Part shown: positions 26,732-35,000 of the stretch, one piece after another | How the letters are laid out: every line of letters begins with the position of its first letter | Numbering within the stretch: position 1 is the first letter of the stretch | Source: Pseudomonas helmanticensis | Lineage (GTDB): Bacteria; Pseudomonadota; Gammaproteobacteria; Pseudomonadales; Pseudomonadaceae | Reading direction: 5' to 3' | Length of the DNA stretch: 64,000 bases | Assembly (NCBI RefSeq): GCF_900182985.1 | Contig: NZ_FXUY01000001.1 | Span: forward strand, 1,674,001-1,738,000 | Notes under the pieces: model-generated | What the model was told of the DNA's origin: nothing | Database searches by the model: none | The model's input: only the letters and a program-made list of their open reading frames with translations | Translations under genes and position numbers: made by a program

Positions 26732-28678
26732 TCAGGTGCGGAACCGGCTTACCAGTTGATTCAATGTCTGTGACAACGCCGTCAGATTCTGCGCATCCTG
26801 CCGCGTCGAATCCGCCAGGCTCGCCACCAACTGCGCATCACCATGAATCTGGCTGATATGCCGATTGATGTCCTCGGCCACTTGATGCTGCTCCTCCGCT
26901 GCGGTGGCAATCTGCGTGTTCATGTCGCGGATCACGTCCACCGATTCGCGAATCAATTCAAAGCTCGCCCGCGCCTCATTGATCGACACCACAGTCTCCT
27001 GCGACACCTCAAGGCTCGCATGCATCTGCTTGCCCATCTGATGCGTGCGGCGCGCGAGGTTGCCGAGCAAGGCGTCGATCTCGCCGGTGGAATCCGCCGT
27101 GCGCTTGGCCAGCGCGCGCACTTCATCGGCGACTACGGCAAAACCACGGCCCTGCTCTCCCGCCCGCGCGGCTTCAATTGCCGCATTCAGCGCGAGCAGA
27201 TTGGTCTGCTCGGCAATCGAGCGGATGGTGCCGAGAATCGACTGGATGTCGGTGCTGTCCTGCTCCAGTTGCTGCATCGATTCGGCGCTGTGGCCGATCT
27301 CCTGACTCAAGCGCCCGACATTGCTCACCGCCGCATCGATCTGCTGCTGCCCGGTGTGCGCCTGACGCTGGCCGTTATCAGCCGAGTCCGCAGCCTGGCT
27401 GCACGAACGCGCAACTTCGTTGGAGGTGGCGACCATTTCATGAAACGCCGTCGAGACCATGTCCACCGCCTCGCGCTGCCGTGAGGCCACTTCCGCCATT
27501 TCCGCCGAGACTTGGGTGGCGCTGCCGGAGCTGCTGTGAATCTGCCCGGCCGCCTGACCGATGCGCTGAATCAACGTGCGAATCGCTTCAAGAAACTGAT
27601 TGAACCAGCCAGCCAATTGCGCGGTTTCATCCTGCCCGCGCACCTCCAGCCGCGCCGTCAGATCGCCCTCGCCCTGCGCAATCCCTTCAAGCCCACTGGC
27701 CACCCCGCGAATCGGCTTGACCATCAAGCCGGCAAACCACGCGCCCGCCATGGCGAACAGCAGCGCGCAAACGGCAGCGATGGCGCCGATGATCCAGGTC
27801 AAACGTGTGGCGCCGGCCATGACTTCACTGGCCCTGACCACACCGACAAAACGCCAGCCCAGCGCTTCCGACGGCCAGACCAGCGCCATGTACCGCTCGC
27901 CAGCAAGCTCCACTTCGACAAGACCTTTGCCAGCCTCGGCCAGTTGTTGGTAACCATCGCCCAGCGCGTCGAGTTTCTTGAAGTTATGCGACGGATCGCT
28001 CGGGTCGACCAGCACCGTGTTATTGGCTTCCATCAGCATCAGATAACCGCTGTCGCCGAGGCGGATCTGCTTGACCAGATCGGTCAGTTGCTTGAGCGAC
28101 ACATCGATATTCACCACCCCGGCGTTGCTGCCCAACTGATTGTTGAAACTGCGCACGGTGCTCACCAGCACCACGTCATCCGCCGCCCAGTAATAGGCAT
28201 CGGTGCGCAGGGTCTTGCCGGGATTGGCCATCGCAGTTTGGTACCAGGGCCGCGTACGCGGGTCGTAACTGGCCAGCTGCGGGTCGCCCGGCCAGAACAG
28301 ATAGCCGCCCTCCTGCGTCCCCAGCGAGAGATAGGTGTAAGCCGGGTGGGCCTTGGCCAGACCGGCGAATAGCGTGAACACTTGCTGATCCTGCGGCCCC
28401 AGCGGGATCTGCGCGGCATCACTGCTCAGATAGCGTTTAAGGCTGCCATCAGTCCCCTGCAATTGCGGATGCTCAGCCAGATACGCGACGTTCTGGCTGA
28501 TGCCTTCAAAGAACAGCTGCATGGCGTTCTCGACCTGACGCACCTCACGCCCGGTACTGTCGATGAAGTTGTCACGTGCCGCCTCGCGCACGTTGATAAT
28601 GATCAGCATCGCTACCAGCAGTACCGGCAGGCTGGCGATGGCCGCGAATGCCAAGGTCAATTTTTGTTTGATGTTCAT
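26732..28678 (-). CDS. Methyl-accepting chemotaxis protein with dCACHE sensor
   Basis: A 648-residue chemoreceptor. TM1 is at about residues 8-30, a periplasmic double-CACHE sensor at about 36-280, TM2 near 295-317, then HAMP and the cytoplasmic signalling domain with the tip region [21 protein letters not shown]. The sensor has Y138, R143, W145, Y146 and D192, matching most of the known dCACHE amino-acid motif. Thr148 stands where that motif needs Asp, so an amino acid is not the expected ligand. It carries the same operator as the permease, flavin reductase and monooxygenase, so it may guide cells to the substrate of that pathway. Confidence 0.9.
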   Translation of the reverse strand: MNIKQKLTLAFAAIASLPVLLVAMLIIINVREAARDNFIDSTGREVRQVENAMQLFFEGISQNVAYLAEHPQLQGTDGSLKRYLSSDAAQIPLGPQDQQVFTLFAGLAKAHPAYTYLSLGTQEGGYLFWPGDPQLASYDPRTRPWYQTAMANPGKTLRTDAYYWAADDVVLVSTVRSFNNQLGSNAGVVNIDVSLKQLTDLVKQIRLGDSGYLMLMEANNTVLVDPSDPSHNFKKLDALGDGYQQLAEAGKGLVEVELAGERYMALVWPSEALGWRFVGVVRASEVMAGATRLTWIIGAIAAVCALLFAMAGAWFAGLMVKPIRGVASGLEGIAQGEGDLTARLEVRGQDETAQLAGWFNQFLEAIRTLIQRIGQAAGQIHSSSGSATQVSAEMAEVASRQREAVDMVSTAFHEMVATSNEVARSCSQAADSADNGQRQAHTGQQQIDAAVSNVGRLSQEIGHSAESMQQLEQDSTDIQSILGTIRSIAEQTNLLALNAAIEAARAGEQGRGFAVVADEVRALAKRTADSTGEIDALLGNLARRTHQMGKQMHASLEVSQETVVSINEARASFELIRESVDVIRDMNTQIATAAEEQHQVAEDINRHISQIHGDAQLVASLADSTRQDAQNLTALSQTLNQLVSRFRT

Positions 28679-28733
28679 CTACTGCGCCTTCCTTGTTCGA
28701 AGTGTCGGTCAGAAATATTTTGCGGATATTCCG

Positions 28734-28749
28734 TATTATGGTATACCAA
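28734..28749. promoter_or_regulatory. Shared palindromic operator, copy 3 (chemoreceptor and monooxygenase)
   Basis: TATTATGGTATACCAA, 55 bp upstream of the chemoreceptor start (minus) and 131 bp upstream of the monooxygenase start (plus). The core TGGTATACCA is a perfect palindrome. CATAAT on the minus strand could be a -10, so a bound repressor would block the chemoreceptor promoter. Confidence 0.72.
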
Positions 28750-28880
28750 TATTCAATCAACCGACCAGCCGTCTCGAAGGCGTGCTTGAATGGTGAGAAG
28801 ACTTGCGAGCGTTCAGCGCTCATGCCAGTGACACAGGCCCGCAAACGACCGGCCATCAACAAAAGATCCGAGGTAGCGTC

Positions 28881-29924
28881 ATGAAATTTTCCCTGTTCGT
28901 ACACATGGAACGCTGGGACGAAAGCGTCAGCCACCGCCAACTGTTCGAAGACCTGACCGAACTGACCCTGATGGCCGAGGCCGGCGGTTTCAGCACCGTG
29001 TGGATCGGCGAACACCACGCCATGGAATACACCATCTCGCCGAGCCCGATGCCGCTGCTGGCCTACCTCGCGGCGAAAACCACGACCATCCACCTCGGCG
29101 CCGGCACCATCATCGCGCCGTTCTGGCACCCGTTGCGGGTCGCCGGGGAATGCGCCCTGCTCGATGTGATCAGTAACGGTCGCATGGAAGTCGGCCTGGC
29201 CCGTGGCGCCTATCAAGTTGAGTTCGATCGCATGGCCGGCGGCATGCCCGCCTCATCCGGCGGCCAGGCCCTGCGCGAGATGGTTCCGGTGGTCCGCGCC
29301 CTGTGGCAAGGCGACTATGCCCACGACGGCGACATCTGGAAATTCCCCACTTCGACCAGCGTGCCGAAGCCGATTCAAAAACCGAATCCGCCAATGTGGA
29401 TCGCCGCCCGCGACCCGGACTCACACAACTTCGCCGTGGCCAACGGCTGCAACGTCATGGTCACGCCATTGATGAAGGGCGACGAAGAAGTCCTCGACCT
29501 GAAGAACAAATTCCAGACTGCCCTGGACAACAACCCGGACGTACCTCGCCCGCAACTGATGGTGCTGCGCCACACCCACGTGCACACCGCCGACGACCCG
29601 GACGGCTGGCAAGTCGGCGCGAAAGCGATCTCACGTTTCTACCGCACCTTCGATGCGTGGTTCGGCAACAAGGCAACGCCGGTCAACGGCTTCCTCGACC
29701 CAAGCCCGGAAGAGAAATTTGCCGGGCGTCCGGAGTTTGAACTGGAGAGTTTGCACAAGACGGCCATGATCGGCACGCCGGAGGAAATCATCCCGCGCAT
29801 CAAGTATTACCAGGAACTGGGCGTGGATGAGTTCAGCTTCTGGTGTGACAACAGCTTGCCGCATGCGGAGAAGAAGAAATCGCTGGAGTTGTTTATCAAG
29901 CATGTCGTGCCGGCGTTTAGGTAA
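28881..29924 (+). CDS. LLM-class (bacterial luciferase-like) flavin-dependent monooxygenase
   Basis: A 347-residue TIM-barrel oxidoreductase of the luciferase-like superfamily: N-terminus MKFSLFVHMERWD, then AEAGGFSTVWIGEHHAMEYTI and LLDVISNGRMEVGLARGAYQVEF, which carry family flavin-site residues. It uses reduced FMN and oxygen to oxidise a small organic substrate. The reductase partner is probably encoded at 26098. The ATG at 28881 follows CCGAGG at 28868-28873. It is divergent from the chemoreceptor and followed by a strong terminator. The substrate is not known; an N-heterocycle imported by the NCS1 permease fits the context. Confidence 0.88.
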   Translation: MKFSLFVHMERWDESVSHRQLFEDLTELTLMAEAGGFSTVWIGEHHAMEYTISPSPMPLLAYLAAKTTTIHLGAGTIIAPFWHPLRVAGECALLDVISNGRMEVGLARGAYQVEFDRMAGGMPASSGGQALREMVPVVRALWQGDYAHDGDIWKFPTSTSVPKPIQKPNPPMWIAARDPDSHNFAVANGCNVMVTPLMKGDEEVLDLKNKFQTALDNNPDVPRPQLMVLRHTHVHTADDPDGWQVGAKAISRFYRTFDAWFGNKATPVNGFLDPSPEEKFAGRPEFELESLHKTAMIGTPEEIIPRIKYYQELGVDEFSFWCDNSLPHAEKKKSLELFIKHVVPAFR

Positions 29925-29951
29925 ACGCTTACTGGCTCGGCCCAGTAAATG

Positions 29952-29980
29952 AAAACGCCCCGGCGGAGTTCGGGGCGTTT
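29952..29980 (+). terminator. Rho-independent terminator after the LLM monooxygenase
   Basis: AAAACGCCCC-GGCGGAGTT-CGGGGCGTTT forms a 9-10-bp stem. It also marks the left border of the degenerate toxin-immunity zone on the other strand. Confidence 0.85.
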
Positions 29981-29985
29981 GAGTC

Positions 29986-30385
29986 TTACGGGGGTTCATC
30001 GTCCCAGAAATTTCCTGCGAGTGCGTATTGTCCATCTTGGAAAACAGCGCACCAACCCAAGCTTCGGTAGAACATTTCAAGATCAACGATCTGGTAAAGG
30101 CCTTCGCAAATTTTACTTAAGGTAATCAGACTATTGGCATAGTGGGTGTATTGACCACCCGCACCGGCAACCACCCGTCGCTCCAGCTCCTCACGATTCC
30201 AACCCGATACGATCCCGGATGATTCAAAGACCGTATCCGAGAAGAAACTTTCGAACTGCGTTGAAACCTTTCAAAGGCAGGGAATTCGTTGCTGCCTGAG
30301 CAAATCATCGGAGATGAGGCTGTCAGCGACAATGAATGTTTAATTTCAAATGGCTCAGGCTCCGCTGTAGCTACGTCGTCCTCGA
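29986..30385 (-). pseudogene. Frameshifted remnant of an orphan immunity-type gene
   Basis: The last 62 codons are intact (ending in ALAGNFWDDEPP, stop at 29986). The same frame runs upstream without a stop through SDTVFESSGIVSGWNREELE to an in-frame TGA near 30270. Beyond it, protein-like stretches such as VADSLISDDLLRQQRIP and VFEDDVATAEPEPFEIKHS sit in shifted frames up to the repeat at 30395. So the gene is broken by at least one stop and one shift. Composition is AT-rich like the neighbouring immunity genes. The family is not recognised; the immunity role is inferred from position behind the CDI-like locus. Confidence 0.55.
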
Positions 30386-30394
30386 AAACGGTGA

Positions 30395-30450
30395 AAAACG
30401 GGGTCAGCCGACGTTTCTAATTATTTTCCAAACGTGGTCTGTCCCGTTTA
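30395..30450. repeat. Palindromic repeat GGGGTCAG...CTGTCCCG, diverged copy
   Basis: AACGGGGTCAGCCGACGTTT and AAACGTGGTCTGTCCCG are inverted arms of the same repeat found at 30787 and 31418, with more differences. It sits at the upstream end of the 29986-30385 pseudogene. Confidence 0.65.
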
Positions 30451-30477
30451 TCTCTCCGTTCATCTTCTTTTTGGCGC

Positions 30478-30726
30478 TCACTCAAACTCGATAGAGTCCA
30501 AAATTGCTTGCAGCTTGGCGGGATCGGCGGCACCACCAAAGTAGTACTCATTACCACCTAAATCTTTCAAATCGTCCGGGGTTCCTTTCCAATAAAGAAC
30601 AAAGAATTTTTCATCCAGTAAGTCCTCCATGGCCCCGCCATCCTCAAACGATGACACCCTAATAAACGGCCCATAAATATCGTCGAGATAGACCACAACT
30701 CGCTCACCAGTTACCGAGTCAATCAT
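30478..30726 (-). CDS. Small acidic orphan immunity-like protein
   Basis: An 82-residue acidic protein, starting MIDSVTGERVVVYLDDIYGPF and ending AKLQAILDSIEFE, with no signal peptide or membrane helix. The ATG is three bases after the stop of a short C-terminal scrap (30730-30786), the layout of a toxin gene followed by its immunity gene. Base composition is lower in GC than the flanks. No family is recognised; the immunity call is inference from size, charge and order downstream of the CDI-like operon. Confidence 0.5.
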   Translation of the reverse strand: MIDSVTGERVVVYLDDIYGPFIRVSSFEDGGAMEDLLDEKFFVLYWKGTPDDLKDLGGNEYYFGGAADPAKLQAILDSIEFE

Positions 30727-30729
30727 TTC

Positions 30730-30786
30730 TCAATCCCACTTTATACTGTTGAACCATTCGAGCTCCTCCTTTGTCGGGGGTAAAAA
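30730..30786 (-). pseudogene. C-terminal scrap of a lost toxin gene
   Basis: Reading into the repeat at 30787, the frame ends PPTKEELEWFNSIKWD then stop, three bases before the ATG of the small acidic gene. Upstream of this the frame is just translated repeat sequence. It looks like the last 15-17 codons of a toxin whose body has been removed at the repeat. There is no other evidence for its identity. Confidence 0.45.
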
Positions 30787-30834
30787 GGGGACAGACCACG
30801 TTTTCAGAGTGCTTTCTAAACGTGGTCCGCCCCC
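30787..30834. repeat. Palindromic repeat GGGGACAGACCACG...CGTGGTCCGCCCC
   Basis: Inverted arms GGGGACAGACCACGTTTT and AAACGTGGTCCGCCCCC flank TCAGAGTGCTTTCT, the same centre as in the copy at 31418. An extra CCAGTCCCCATTTATC tail follows. This type of element resembles REP sequences mobilised by RAYT (Y1) transposases; no such transposase is in the window. Confidence 0.75.
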
Positions 30835-30922
30835 ATTTATCCAGTCCCCATTTATCTCCTTGGACGCCTTAGCAGGTTTAGCAAATGCCTGGGCAGGGAT
30901 CTTCTGTATTTTTGCCGCCACT

Positions 30923-31324
30923 CTAAACGCTTAACACTAATGAACTTACATCGCCAGAACATAAAAACTCTTGAAAACAAGAGACAACGACCTCTATATC
31001 TCTTGTAATTAAACTTGCCTGATACCAATCACCCAGAATGTCAACCAGTTTTGTTCCGGCTGACGTATTATTAAGGGTACGCACAACGTGCCCGCCATCA
31101 TCCAGGTATTGATTCAACATCAGAAGATAATTTCCAGAATCAGCATAAAGATTAATTTCGTAAGGCCCAGTTTCAGGTGCAGGCGTAATAGACAACGAAG
31201 TTACGCCATCGAAATTACCACACTCAAATATAATGGATTTAACATCATCCATAGTCGGCTGATGAACAAGAGGGATTTGCACTCTACCGTACTCAGGACT
31301 AAGCGTATACCCTCCGATTATCAT
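30923..31324 (-). CDS. Orphan immunity-like protein, 133 residues
   Basis: The protein starts MIIGGYTLSPEYGRVQIPLV and has no signal peptide or membrane helix. It contains alternating beta-like and acidic stretches, including GDWYQASLITRDIEVVVSCFQEFL. The ATG has AAGGAG about 8 bases upstream and follows, by 36 bp, the stop of a short C-terminal scrap (31361-31402). Codon use is AT-rich against the GC-rich flanks, a sign of separate origin. I do not recognise the family with certainty. Size, order and neighbours suggest an immunity gene kept after its toxin was lost. Confidence 0.55.
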   Translation of the reverse strand: MIIGGYTLSPEYGRVQIPLVHQPTMDDVKSIIFECGNFDGVTSLSITPAPETGPYEINLYADSGNYLLMLNQYLDDGGHVVRTLNNTSAGTKLVDILGDWYQASLITRDIEVVVSCFQEFLCSGDVSSLVLSV

Positions 31325-31360
31325 CTAATTCTTCTCCTTAATGGACTTCATACCTGGCTC

Positions 31361-31402
31361 CTAGTAATAGTTTTTCGGCCGCCCTGTTTTATCATCTACA
31401 GA
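31361..31402 (-). pseudogene. C-terminal scrap of a second lost toxin gene
   Basis: The frame reads SVDDKTGRPKNYY then stop at 31361-31363, just after the palindromic repeat at 31418-31465 and just before the 133-residue orphan immunity-like gene. Only about a dozen codons remain, so the call depends on the matching layout at 30730. Confidence 0.4.
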
Positions 31403-31417
31403 GGTAAAAAGTAAAAA

Positions 31418-31465
31418 GGGGACAGACCATGTTTTCAGAGTGCTTTCTAAACGTGGTCTGTCCCC
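31418..31465. repeat. Palindromic repeat GGGGACAGACCATG...CGTGGTCTGTCCCC
   Basis: Arms GGGGACAGACCATGTTTT and AAACGTGGTCTGTCCCC enclose TCAGAGTGCTTTCT. It is the best-preserved of the three copies in this zone. A half-copy (TCTGCCCCCAATTTATCC) lies at 31559-31576. Confidence 0.78.
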
Positions 31466-31469
31466 ATTT

Positions 31470-31576
31470 ATTCCCATTTATTCCTGGAGAAAGCTCTGCG
31501 TGATAAGGTACATCATCAGGAGCAGAGCCTGGAGTAGATTTGTGGGGATCCCTCAGGGTCTGCCCCCAATTTATCC
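31470..31576 (-). pseudogene. Short coding fragment between two repeat copies
   Basis: The minus strand encodes RDPHKSTPGSAPDDVPYHAE and a few more residues before it runs into the repeat on either side. It is protein-like, with no start or stop of its own, and may be a piece of another toxin tip. Identity unknown. Confidence 0.35.
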
Positions 31577-31588
31577 AAGCCAAGACTT

Positions 31589-32062
31589 CTACAGTTCATT
31601 GGCTGAGATATGCAATTCTGAGAATTTTTTACGAATATACTCAGTTAACCCAACCAAGTCTTCAAAGGCAATAGAGCCAAACTCAGGCTCATACTTGGCA
31701 AGATAGCTTCCAGAAGACTGCCCTAAAAATTGGGCTTTAGCCTCTACCTCCTTAATATATGCAGGCTCAATTACCCAATTCATGCCAAAGGATGCATAAC
31801 GCTCACAACCTGTCAGCACCCAAGAAATCAAGCCATTATACGAACCAATCACCTCATTCAAAACAGAGATAATATATTCATTTTCTTTTTCAAATCGAAA
31901 AGCTATATATGGAGGAAATCTCGAACGATCCTCTCTTTCAAAATGATCACCCATCCAGACCTCTGGATTACGTTGCCCATACTTTCTCCACTCAAGTGCA
32001 TTCAAGTCATGAAGAATATTAAGCAGCTCACCTTCCGAGTCTAAAACTCTAGTCACGCCCAT
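31589..32062 (-). CDS. Putative immunity protein for the CDI-like toxin
   Basis: A 157-residue cytoplasmic-type protein (starts MGVTRVLDSEGELLNILHDL) with no signal peptide and many acidic and aromatic residues. Its ATG overlaps the exoprotein stop by one base (TAATG), the usual coupling of a toxin with its immunity gene. GC is lower than in the large upstream gene. The family is not recognised by motif. The role, blocking the papain-like toxin tip inside the producer, follows from position. Confidence 0.75.
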   Translation of the reverse strand: MGVTRVLDSEGELLNILHDLNALEWRKYGQRNPEVWMGDHFEREDRSRFPPYIAFRFEKENEYIISVLNEVIGSYNGLISWVLTGCERYASFGMNWVIEPAYIKEVEAKAQFLGQSSGSYLAKYEPEFGSIAFEDLVGLTEYIRKKFSELHISANEL

Positions 32063-35000
32063 TACTGCAACCCCTTCAACTTATCAGAGATCGACACTCC
32101 GCCCGGGTTAATATTTTTAATATGCTGCTCCCAATCCCCTTTAGGAATAGGGTTGGACGATAGCCTTGGATCATAAACATACCGACCATCAGTATAGACC
32201 TGGTGATAAAATTGACCCGGCTCTTTAACTCCATTCTCATAAACATTTAAATCGCCAGCTCTCGCAGGGCGAACTTCAATGACCGTCCCTTTACCGCCAG
32301 AAGCATCAAACAACTTGCTTGCAATATCTGAACAGTCTGTCCTGGAACAACCCACCATATTTTTAATTTGCGGGCTCTCCATTGCATCAACAACAGACTT
32401 GCTCGGCGGAAACTCTGGGTTAACAGGACGGAATGGGCGATCCATTCCTGGAGGAATAAACTCGTCTACCTTTCCGGCAGCGCCACCAGTAGCTTTTGCA
32501 CCATCCGCAAAATAATCCGGAGGCAAATCACAAGGCCCAGTGTTGTGTACCCAGGTCTTGAGCTCGCCAACGTAGAACGTATGCCCCACATCGACCGTCA
32601 GATTGTATGTTTTGCCCTCGGGCAGGTACAGCTCAAGCGATTCGACTTCGGACGAGGTGTTTTCGGTGTCGCCATCAGCCAGTGACTGCAGCAGATCACC
32701 CGGTTCCAGATCTTTGACAGGAATGAAATCACGTTTGGCGGGTACATAGAAGGGGTGGCTCGGCGTAACCAGCAGGGTTTCGCCTTCCGCTGCGCCAGCG
32801 CCACGAACACTTTTGAGCTTGAGGCGGTAGATCGGCTGATCCGAACGCTGATGCGTTGCCAGAATGGCAGCAGCGAACGGCTTGCCCCCTTTCTCAGGCT
32901 TGCTCCAGACAACATCTCCCACCTTGAGCGACTCAATAACGCGGTCGCCTTGCGGTGTAGAAACTTTCGTACCCGCAGCAAAGCAGCAAGGCCCCTTCGT
33001 TACTGGGGTTCCCGTTGTGCCTTTTGCACTAACCCACTTCCCACCAACCCACTCAACGGCTCTGTCCCCAATATAGGCGGTGACAAGCCCGGTGGCCGCA
33101 TCGAAAGCCATACCGCCCAACTCTTGGGCGGACGCGGTCGCTACTTTATCAAACTGTTTTTCCAGCGTATGCGACGGGATCGGACTGGTAATCCAGTCTT
33201 TGAACCCCACCGCTAACCCACCTATGCCCCCAGCGATTGCACCAATCGTATCTAAAGGTGATGACACTGCCTTCCAGATCGATTCCGCTGCCTTAACTGC
33301 CTCACCTGGCAGAGCAACAGCATTTTTACCAACGCCAATCCCCGCTTCTCTGGCCAGAAACCCCGGATCCATCGACGGAGGGTAAACAGTTGTAAGCTCC
33401 CTTGGGTCAATGCCGGAAAAATAACTCGCAATGGCTGCATCGTATTGCTCGCGCGTCCACCCTTCTTGTAGTGCTTGTAGCTGAGTCTTACGCCCAAACT
33501 CCTCCATTTCACGCTGTCTTTCGCCATCCAATGCGGCTACCGCCCGGGTGATATTGTCCCGGCACGTTTGACCTCCATCCCCGGTACCACAAGCTGCTCG
33601 AGCTTTATCTGCCGCTACAACCTCTCTATGTAACAGCCAGTTGTACTGGGTGGCGTTCTTCGCAATATTTGCCCCCTGCTGAAAATCCCCATCCACGGCC
33701 GAGGCGGCAATGAGCCCGGTTAGCTGCGACAGCATCAAGTGCAACTCGTCATTGCCGCCAGCGAAGTCGATGAGCACATTCATCGCGGCTTCGTTCAGCC
33801 CGGCCGCAGCAGCGCCCGTAGCAAAATCCCCGCCCATGACTTGGGAGATCAAACCACCCATCAACGCATGCGCTACTACCTTTTCAACACTGCCTTCCGG
33901 AAACTTGATTGTGTTGTCGCCAACAAAATTAAATCCGGTCGCCATGGCGACACTGCTCGCCTCCCCCAGCAATGCAGCACCAAAGTTGTCACCAAAGCTA
34001 CCGCCGCCGATGGTCGTGGAGATGCCACTGGAAATGACAGCACGTCCTGTAGTGCGGATCGCGACGTCGGTAAAGTTGCTGCTGGTTAAGATGCTCGCCG
34101 TTTTGCTGTTTCCAGCCGCGAACCAGTTGGCATCCGCGTAATCGAGCATGCCCGCCGTGAATCCGGCGATGGCTGCACCCTTCAGGCTGTCGGCACTGAA
34201 TGTTTCTTTGAAGGCAGCACCCAGATTGCCTTTGTTACTGATGGTGCTGGTTACAGCCGTCGTCGCCAGACTGGTAGCAACGACACCGGTGAAGCCTCCG
34301 CTGACCAGAGCCAACCCACCCGGCCCCATTACGAACGACATCATGATCGCGATAGCGATTTGTGCCGCCGGACCAACCCCCGAATTCTCATACTTGAACG
34401 ACTCGTGAATCTCCTTCACGCGCCGCCAGTCAACATCCCCCCGCGCCTCGGCATCCTTCAACCACGCCAGTTGCGGATCGGCCTTGACCATCGTGTCGAT
34501 TGTCTGGCTCACGGACTCCTGATTGACATCCTTGATATCAATCTTCAGCCCATCGACCGCTTTGATGATGATGTTGCCCTTGGCAATCATCTGCGTCTGG
34601 CGCAGGGTTTCGTCGGTGTTGCCGCGACCTTTCGCCGAGACCCACGCGGCGTTGTTGTTGGTTTTGGTATGGCTCTCATCATGCAGATCCTTCACCCCTT
34701 CGAAGGTGATGGAGCCGCCGCTGTCGAGGATGATGTCCTTGCCGCTGTCGAGCTTGGCCACCTGGTAGCGCTGGTCGCCTTTGCTGACCAGTGAGAGGTT
34801 GCCGCCGGTCTTGATTTCGCTGCCGACGTAGGTGGTGTCGGTGACTTCGTCGCGTTGCAGTTTCAGGTTGCCGAAACCACCCTTCTCCTTCATGTCGTAA
34901 AGGGTGTAATCCTTGTTCTGCGCGGCCAGCAGGTTCAGGTCGTTGCCCGCGTAGACGTAAGCTTCGTTGCCCGCGCTGATCTTGCTCGCGACCAGTGTGG

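Noticed and set aside
30749..30934. 61-codon plus-strand frame in the toxin/immunity zone
   Set aside because: It is translated palindromic repeat plus the antisense of a scrap.
29986..32062. Insertion sequence or transposase explaining the broken genes
   Set aside because: No transposase frame, terminal inverted repeats or target duplication was seen; only short palindromic repeats.
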